From positions 4,650,001 through 4,714,000 of the forward strand of contig NZ_LN850107.1 in assembly GCF_900070365.1 (NCBI RefSeq): DNA of 64,000 nt, read 5' to 3'. A program made the translations under genes and the position numbers. Within the stretch, counting starts at the first letter, position 1, and each line of letters begins with the position of its first letter. Under the pieces are notes generated by a model. That model did no database searches. It had not been told where the DNA came from and saw only the letters and a program-made list of their open reading frames with translations. Origin of the DNA: Alloactinosynnema sp. L-07. GTDB taxonomy: Bacteria > Actinomycetota > Actinomycetes > Mycobacteriales > Pseudonocardiaceae. Of the stretch, positions 58,706-64,000 are shown in pieces.

Positions 58706-60346
58706 TCAACCCGCCTCGGTCACGACCCCGGAGTCAACCGAGAACCGCCGATTCACCGCGACGGCGTCCAACATCCGCCGATCATGCGTGACCAGCAACA
58801 ACGTCCCCGGATACGTTGCCAGAGCCGACTCAAGCTGCTCGATGGCAGGAAGATCGAGATGGTTGGTCGGCTCGTCGAGCACCAGCAGATTCACCCCGCG
58901 GGCCTGAAGCAGCGCCAGCGCGGCCCGGGTCCGCTCCCCAGGCGACAACGAAGCCGCGGGCCGAAGCACGTGATGCGACTTCAACCCGAACTTCGCCAGC
59001 AGCGTCCGCACCTCAGCGGTCGGCCACTCTGGAATCTCCCGCCCGAACGCGTCGAGTAGTTCCTCCTGACCCAGGAACAACCCCCGCGCCTGGTCGACCT
59101 CCCCGACGCAAACCCCCGGCCCCAAATACGTCGACCCGGCCGCAGGCGAGACCCGCCCCAGCAAAGCGCCCAGCAGGGTCGACTTCCCCGACCCGTTGGC
59201 ACCGGTGATCGCGACCCGGTCGGCCCAGCCGATCTCCAGGCTCACGGGCCCCAGCGTGAAGCCACCCCGCGACACCACCGCGTCCCGAAGCGCGGCGACG
59301 ACGGCGCCGGGCCGAGGCGCGACGGCGATCTCCATCCGCAGTTCCCACTCCTTGCGGGGTTCCTCCACCACCTCCAGCCGCTCGATCATCCGCTCGGTCT
59401 GCCGGGCCTTGGCCGCCTGCTTCTCCGACGACTCCCCCCGCAGCTTGCGCCCGATCTTGTCGTTGTCGGTGGCCTTGCGGCGGGCGTTGCGGACGCCCTT
59501 GTCCATCCACCCGCGCTGCATCCGGGCGCGTTCCTCCAGCGAGGACTTGGTCGAGGCGAACTCGTCGTACTCCTCGCGTGCGTGCCTGCGGGCGACCTCG
59601 CGCTCCTCCAGATACGCCGCGTAGCCGCCGCCGAACTCGCGGATCTGCTGCTGGGCCAGGTCCAGTTCAAGCACCCCGGTAACCGTGCGGGTCAGGAACT
59701 CGCGGTCGTGGCTGACCACCACCGTGCCCGCACGCAGACCGGAGACGAACGCCTCCAGCCGGTCGAGGCCGTCGAGGTCGAGGTCGTTGGTCGGCTCGTC
59801 GAGCAGGAACACGTCGTACCGGCTCAGCAGCAACGACGCCATGCCCGCGCGGGCCGCCTGGCCGCCCGAAAGCGAGGTCATCTCCTGGTCGAGCGCCACC
59901 CCGAGACCGAGGTCGGCGACCACGGACTCGGCTCGCTCGTCGAGGTCGGCGCCGCCCAGTGCCAGCCAGCGCTCCAAGGCGTGCGCGTAGTCGTCGTCGG
60001 CGCCCGCCGAACCCGCGCCGAGGGCTTCGGCGGCGGTGTCCATCGCGGTGTGAGCCGCGGCCACGCCGGTCCGGCGGGCGAGAAAGGCACGCACCGACTC
60101 ACCTGGCCGACGGTCGGGCTCCTGCGGGAGGTAGCCCACCGACGCGGTGGCCGGACTCAGCCGCACCGCGCCTTCGTCGGCGGGCAGCAGCCCGGCCAGC
60201 GTGCGCAACAGGGTCGACTTCCCGGCGCCGTTCACCCCGACGAGCCCGATCACGTCCCCCGGCGCCACGACGAAGTCGAGGCCGGTGAACAGCACCCGGT
60301 CACCGTGCCCGGCGGCCAGCGCCTTGGCGACCAGCGTCGCGCTCAT
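58706..60346 (-). CDS. ABC-F family ATPase
   Basis: The 546-residue protein has two ATP-binding cassettes and no membrane part. The first has Walker A GVNGAGKSTLL, the signature LSGGQAARAGMASLLLSRYD and FLLDEPTNDLD. The second has GANGSGKSTLLGALLG, LSPGERTRAALALLQA and LVLDEPTNHLD. A charged linker between them (about 240-330) is typical of ribosome-binding ABC-F proteins, which can free drug-stalled ribosomes. Whether this one gives resistance to the local product is unknown. Confidence 0.94.
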   Translation of the reverse strand: MSATLVAKALAAGHGDRVLFTGLDFVVAPGDVIGLVGVNGAGKSTLLRTLAGLLPADEGAVRLSPATASVGYLPQEPDRRPGESVRAFLARRTGVAAAHTAMDTAAEALGAGSAGADDDYAHALERWLALGGADLDERAESVVADLGLGVALDQEMTSLSGGQAARAGMASLLLSRYDVFLLDEPTNDLDLDGLDRLEAFVSGLRAGTVVVSHDREFLTRTVTGVLELDLAQQQIREFGGGYAAYLEEREVARRHAREEYDEFASTKSSLEERARMQRGWMDKGVRNARRKATDNDKIGRKLRGESSEKQAAKARQTERMIERLEVVEEPRKEWELRMEIAVAPRPGAVVAALRDAVVSRGGFTLGPVSLEIGWADRVAITGANGSGKSTLLGALLGRVSPAAGSTYLGPGVCVGEVDQARGLFLGQEELLDAFGREIPEWPTAEVRTLLAKFGLKSHHVLRPAASLSPGERTRAALALLQARGVNLLVLDEPTNHLDLPAIEQLESALATYPGTLLLVTHDRRMLDAVAVNRRFSVDSGVVTEAG

Positions 60347-60369
60347 CGAACACCCCTCCGCACCGCGGG

Positions 60370-60603
60370 TCAGTGGCGCGGCGCGACGTCAATGATGTCC
60401 GATTGCCGGATCCACTCGGGAACAGCCCTGCTGTCGCCGGGCCGGGCGATCATCGGCAGGCGCATCTGGTCGAGGTGCGGATGCCGCTGCGGCGCCCCCG
60501 CGACGACTCCGATGCCCACGAATCGGGCGCGGCCCGCGTGGAAATCCCATTGGGTGAAGGTGATGACCCGGCCGGGTTCCGGCCAGTCCTGCGTGACGTC
60601 CAT
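60370..60603 (-). CDS. small hypothetical protein
   Basis: The 77-residue protein begins MDVTQDWPEPGRVITFTQWD and contains FVGIGVVAGAPQRHPHLDQM and AVPEWIRQSDIIDVAPRH. A purine-rich GCGGGGGGAC lies just before the ATG at 60603, so this is preferred to an ATG at 60633. I do not recognise a family. It is 23 bases past the start of the ABC-F gene and on the same strand, so they may be co-transcribed. Confidence 0.6.
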   Translation of the reverse strand: MDVTQDWPEPGRVITFTQWDFHAGRARFVGIGVVAGAPQRHPHLDQMRLPMIARPGDSRAVPEWIRQSDIIDVAPRH

Positions 60604-60670
60604 GTCCCCCCGCTCAGCTGGGTTCATGGTCACATAGATTCACTCGAATGATGTAACAAGTCGCTAAACG

Positions 60671-61030
60671 TCAGTCCAAAGAGGTCGAGCGGCGAGCGAG
60701 GTGGTCAGCGGCCACGCCCTTGGGCACGACCATCCGCCACGCGTCGATGACCAACTCCTCCATCCGGTCGTGTTCGAGCGCCGCCAAGTGCGCGCGGACC
60801 CAGTTGAACCGCTCGTCGGAGGGGATCGGCATGAAGAACAGGTCCGGCTCGGCCTCGATCAACGCGGCGCGTTCGAGTTTGGGGTAGGCGAGGCCGAGTT
60901 CGGTCTCGTCGGGCGAGAGCGCGAGGTAGACCAAGCCGCGCACGCGGAACTTCACGCGGTCGCGCACGAGGGCTTCCTCCGTGCGCGGCAGCGACATCGC
61001 CAGTTCGCGGATCCGCGCGACCGTCACCAT
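60671..61030 (-). CDS. MmcQ/YjbR-family protein
   Basis: The 119-residue protein has the CyaY-like YjbR pattern: VARIRELAMSLPRTEEALVR, KFRVRGLVYLALSPDE, FNWVRAHLAAL and the C-terminal WRMVVPKGVAADHL. The family is widespread and annotated as DNA-binding or of unknown function. It is divergent from the DUF1707 gene with 23 bases between starts. Confidence 0.88.
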   Translation of the reverse strand: MVTVARIRELAMSLPRTEEALVRDRVKFRVRGLVYLALSPDETELGLAYPKLERAALIEAEPDLFFMPIPSDERFNWVRAHLAALEHDRMEELVIDAWRMVVPKGVAADHLARRSTSLD

Positions 61031-61053
61031 GTCTCCACCGTAGAGTGGTCGCC

Positions 61054-61422
61054 ATGGGGACGGATGAGAACATCCGAGTCGGCACCGCCGAGCGGGAAGC
61101 CGCCATCGCCGAGTTGGGCGAGCATTTCTCCGCGGGCAGGCTCGACATCAGCGAGTACGAGCAGCGCTGCGGCATCGCCGCGGCGGCCAGGACGCAGGCC
61201 GAGCTGCGACTGCTGTTCGACGACCTGCCCACCAAGGCCCCGGCCGTCGCGCAGCCGAACTCGCTGATCCGCCACGACAACCCCAAGAACACCAAAGCCA
61301 TGTTCATCGGCTTCGGCGTCCTCGCGCTGGGCGGGCTCGTGGTGGTGGTCGGGATCACCTCGACCTGGTTCCTGCTCGCGCCGATCCTGGTGCTCGGCGT
61401 GATCCTGTTCATGATGTCCTGA
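61054..61422 (+). CDS. DUF1707 membrane protein
   Basis: The 122-residue protein has an N-terminal DUF1707 (SHOCT-like) domain, IRVGTAEREAAIAELGEHFS with DISEYEQRCGIAAAARTQAE. Two hydrophobic segments follow (MFIGFGVLALGGLVVVVGI and WFLLAPILVLGVILFMMS). It is a small actinobacterial membrane protein of unknown function. GTG 61045 and ATG 61054 are both possible starts. Confidence 0.85.
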   Translation: MGTDENIRVGTAEREAAIAELGEHFSAGRLDISEYEQRCGIAAAARTQAELRLLFDDLPTKAPAVAQPNSLIRHDNPKNTKAMFIGFGVLALGGLVVVVGITSTWFLLAPILVLGVILFMMS

Positions 61423-61468
61423 TAATCCGGTTGGCAGGTCGCAGGCTTGCCCCACCATCAGGCTCTGA

Positions 61469-63841
61469 TCAGACGCCCGGGCGATCGCCGAGCAGGGAAC
61501 GCAGCTGCGCCAGCAGGTCGCTGCGGCTGGTGGCGCCGAGGCGGGAGCGCATGCGGGCCATGTGGTGCTCGACGGTCTTGCCCGAGATGAACAGGCGGTC
61601 ACCGACCTGCTTGTAGGTCATCCCGTCGAGCACGAGCCCGGCCACCTGGAGTTCCCGCTCGCTGAGCCGGACCATCCCGGCCCGATCTTCCACGGCGGGC
61701 GCGGGCGCGGCCGGGCCTTGCAGCACGCGGGCGCAGTCGAGGAGTCCGACCATCGCCGTGCGGTCGGGCGTGCGGATCGCGGCCTGCCCCGCCAGCCGGG
61801 CGGCGTCCCATGGCAGGCCCGCGGCGTGCAGGGACCTGGCGGCGGCTTCGACCTTCGGGGCGTCGACCTCGCCCGCGAGGACCTGGCGCCAGCTTTGGGC
61901 GGCGGCGGCGAGAGCGGCGTGGAACGGGCTGAACGCGGCCTGGTCGGCGAGCGCGGCCGCGTGCGCGTCGGCCGCGCGGGAGCCGCTCGGGCGGACGGTG
62001 TCCGGTTGGTCGGCGATGATCTCGGCGTGCAGGCAGTGCCAGTGCAGCATGGTCGACCACAGCGGCGGATTCCCCAGGCGCCGCAACAGTTCCCAAGCCT
62101 CGTCGAGCTGGGGCGCGAGCCGCTCGCGGTCGCCGAGGCGGGCCGCGGCGACGGCGAACTCGCCCAGTGGCAGCAGGGAGAACAGGTCGACCGGTACACG
62201 GACGAACGTGGCGCACGCCAGTTCCCAGGCGCGGCGCAGGGCCGTCAGGTCGCTGCTACGCCGGGCCGTGCCGACCCGCAGGCCGACGGCGAACAGGGCG
62301 TCGCGCGCTGACAGGTCCGCGGTGGGCGGGTTGGTCGCGACGCCGTGGTTCATCGAGATCCAGGCGCGCAGCAGCCGGTGGCGGTTCGCCAGCGTCCCGC
62401 CCGCGGCGACGGCGCGGTCGAGCAGGGGTTCGGCGATCGCGGTCGAGCCGGTGTGCGCGGCCATGATCGCGCTGATCGCGGCGGGGCTGTCGGGCAGCAG
62501 GACGTTGTCCCCCACCGGTTCCAGCATCTCGGCCGCGCGCACCACTGTGGACAGTGCGGTCGGCCAGGCGTCGTCAAGCGAGTCGAGGACGCCGTGGGCC
62601 ATGGCCGTGATCGCGCCCGCGACCAACGTCGGCGGGTCGTCGGCGTCGGCTTTGAGGGCGGTCCGGGCGTCGTCGACGCGGCCCGTGCCCACCAAGCCGA
62701 TGGCGGCCAGCGCGGACCCGGACCACTGGTACAGCTCGGCGCTGCGGGCGAGTTGGCCGCGGTGGGCCAGGGCGGCGGCGGCCACCCGGGCCGCGGCCGG
62801 ACTGGGTGCGCCCGCCATGAGCGCGTCGGCCCGGCGCAGCGCGCTGTCGGTGGCTCCGGAAAGCGCCTCGGCTTCGGCTTGGCGCACCTCATCCACCGGA
62901 TGCCCGGCGGCGGCCGCGGCGGCGTAGAGGCGCACGGCGACGGCTGGCTCGGCCTGCGCGGCGGCGGCCTCGAACACCGCGGCGACCGACGGTCCGCCCG
63001 CCTTGGCACCCAGCAGCGTGAGCGCGTCGGCGATGAGCGGGCCGCCGCGGGCCAGCCGCAGGTCGGCGATCCGGTCGTACACGGCGTCGCGCTGGTCGGG
63101 CGGGATCAGCGTGCGGACCACCGTGGCGCCCAGCGGCAGCAGGTCGGGCGCCAACAGGCCGGTGCCACGGGCTTCATCGAGGACGTCGGCCGGTGGGCGG
63201 CCGAGCAGTTCGGCCAGCTCGACCTCGCCCGCCCCGACCGCGGTGGCGATCAGGGCCCGCAGCGCGTCGGGGCTGAGCCGGTCGAGCTCGAATCGGAACT
63301 CTTCGATCGCCTCGTGCGGGAGGTCGCCCGCGCCTACGTGCGGGGCGACGCGGTGCACCAGGCCCGGCACCCCGCCGGTCTGGCTGTGCACCAGTTCGGC
63401 GACGCCCGGCGCGGGCGGGGCGCCCAGCAGCGCGCGCAGGCACTCGGTGACCCGGTCGCGGTCGAACGGGCGCAGCACGATCTGGCCGCGCATCCGGCCG
63501 AGCAGCGCGGTCAGACCGTCCGGCCGCGGCCGTGGCCTGGCGGCGATGACCAGTCCGGTCCGGCCGTCGGCGGCGCGGTCGGCCAGCTCAGCGAAGTCCT
63601 TGTCCCCCAACAGATGCGCGTCGTCGACCAGCAGCAGGTCGGCCGCGTCCAGGCCCGGCCGCCAGCGCCGCGCGCCCGGCGCGGTGGCGAGCAGGTCGAG
63701 CAGCGCGGTCTTGCCGAAGCCGCCCGGTGCGATCACCGCGAGCCGGACCGGGGCCACGCCACCGGAGATGATCGCCGCGCACAGCCTGCGCGTCGGGTCG
63801 TCCAGCACGAGCTCGTCGGGCAGCGCGTGTCCGGGGATCAC
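61469..63841 (-). CDS. LuxR-family ATPase regulator resembling IniR
   Basis: The 790-residue protein has a Walker A APGGFGKTALLDLLAT, Walker B LLLVDDAHLLGDKD, a long helical repeat region and a C-terminal LuxR HTH (LSERELQVAGLVLDGMTYKQ, RLFISGKTVEHHMARMRSRL). The layout and N-terminal ATPase resemble IniR, the isoniazid-response ATPase/regulator, though other short LALs are similar. It starts at GTG 63841 overlapping the stop of the upstream partial gene by four bases (GTGA). That gene may be an Ini-like dynamin or Hsp70 protein, which would support the assignment. Confidence 0.85.
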   Translation of the reverse strand: MIPGHALPDELVLDDPTRRLCAAIISGGVAPVRLAVIAPGGFGKTALLDLLATAPGARRWRPGLDAADLLLVDDAHLLGDKDFAELADRAADGRTGLVIAARPRPRPDGLTALLGRMRGQIVLRPFDRDRVTECLRALLGAPPAPGVAELVHSQTGGVPGLVHRVAPHVGAGDLPHEAIEEFRFELDRLSPDALRALIATAVGAGEVELAELLGRPPADVLDEARGTGLLAPDLLPLGATVVRTLIPPDQRDAVYDRIADLRLARGGPLIADALTLLGAKAGGPSVAAVFEAAAAQAEPAVAVRLYAAAAAAGHPVDEVRQAEAEALSGATDSALRRADALMAGAPSPAAARVAAAALAHRGQLARSAELYQWSGSALAAIGLVGTGRVDDARTALKADADDPPTLVAGAITAMAHGVLDSLDDAWPTALSTVVRAAEMLEPVGDNVLLPDSPAAISAIMAAHTGSTAIAEPLLDRAVAAGGTLANRHRLLRAWISMNHGVATNPPTADLSARDALFAVGLRVGTARRSSDLTALRRAWELACATFVRVPVDLFSLLPLGEFAVAAARLGDRERLAPQLDEAWELLRRLGNPPLWSTMLHWHCLHAEIIADQPDTVRPSGSRAADAHAAALADQAAFSPFHAALAAAAQSWRQVLAGEVDAPKVEAAARSLHAAGLPWDAARLAGQAAIRTPDRTAMVGLLDCARVLQGPAAPAPAVEDRAGMVRLSERELQVAGLVLDGMTYKQVGDRLFISGKTVEHHMARMRSRLGATSRSDLLAQLRSLLGDRPGV

Positions 63842-64000
63842 GACTGTTCCCCTGGACGGCGGGGCCGCAGCGCGAACCGGCGGGCGGGCGGTTCGAGCGG
63901 GCTGATCTCCACCGGCGGACGCGGTGGCGGCAGATCAACGCCTTCCCGCACCCCGGCACTCTCCTCGATCTCCGCGTTCCGTCCCTCCAGCGCAACGAGC
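63838..64000 (-). CDS. C-terminal end of a gene coupled to the IniR-like regulator (partial)
   Basis: Only the last 53 codons are visible: an acidic stretch (LVALEGRNAEIEESAGVREG), a proline run (VDLPPPRPPVEISP) and a basic end (RRFALRPRRPGEQS). Its stop overlaps the regulator start. The tail alone does not identify a family; an Ini-locus dynamin/Hsp70 partner is a guess from the neighbour. Confidence 0.55.
   Translation of the reverse strand, partial: LVALEGRNAEIEESAGVREGVDLPPPRPPVEISPLEPPARRFALRPRRPGEQS

Overview
The window is about 72% G+C, densely packed and strand-switching. It shows strong third-position G/C, ATGA/GTGA stop-start couplings, ECF and LuxR-LAL regulators, polyprenyl and P450 genes, a class F sortase and MT0933-like and DUF1707 proteins. 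Together these point to a filamentous actinomycete, most likely Pseudonocardiales (Actinokineospora/Saccharothrix/Lentzea-like). The placement rests on gene content and style, not on a marker gene. No rRNA, tRNA, CRISPR array or intact transposase was seen.

Region 1 (1-10.8 kb) is a group of tailoring enzymes: an FAD monooxygenase end, a C/O-methyltransferase, two HsaA-like flavin hydroxylases, an SgcJ/SnoaL-like protein, an HpaB-type hydroxylase and a P450. It looks like the edge of an aromatic or polyketide biosynthetic cluster whose core lies outside the window. It is interrupted by an ECF42 sigma factor with its DGPF partner and a consensus ECF42 promoter, an XRE-MNT antitoxin-like gene behind a perfect 20-bp palindrome, a Phd antitoxin with a wrecked VapC, a 135-bp hairpin element, and a scar copied from the neighbouring hydroxylase gene.

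Region 2 (10.8-23.2 kb) carries a class F sortase with a surface protein, a 740-bp intergenic block full of palindromes, an FAD-linked oxidase divergent from an SDR, a membrane/solute-binding pair, a lipoprotein-type class V aminotransferase, and an XRE regulator with small CPxCxGxG proteins. It ends with an orphan FxLD-type methyltransferase flanked by a partial duplicate of the 3' end of glyS.

Region 3 (23.2-34.8 kb) has a fused alpha-beta glycyl-tRNA synthetase, a type II thioesterase and a large LuxR-LAL regulator. Next comes a two-gene operon pairing a CHAT (caspase-like) protease with an alpha/beta-hydrolase, which is the best candidate for an undescribed conflict or defence system. An SDR follows.

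Region 4 (35.1-55.3 kb) reads as one biosynthetic locus. A prenyl diphosphate synthase and a second-type IspH would supply an isoprenoid chain. A leftward, translationally coupled operon (two DegT aminotransferases, UbiA, FAD oxidoreductase, methyltransferase, AMP ligase, AhpD-like protein) and a divergent rightward coupled operon (two Gfo/Idh dehydrogenases, a TIM-barrel isomerase, an M20 amidase, an Ldh-family reductase, a small conserved protein, an FAD monooxygenase) would make and modify an amino-cyclitol or amino-sugar-like part. An EF-hand protein, a DUF3050 haem-oxygenase-like oxidase, a 45-residue secreted peptide and a UDP-sugar dehydrogenase follow. The product is not recognised.

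Region 5 (55.3-64 kb) is ordinary chromosomal content: Ada-AlkA repair, a PEP mutase-like enzyme with a TetR regulator, an MT0933-like small protein, an ABC-F ATPase, a YjbR/MmcQ protein, a DUF1707 membrane protein and an IniR-like LuxR ATPase coupled to a partial gene.
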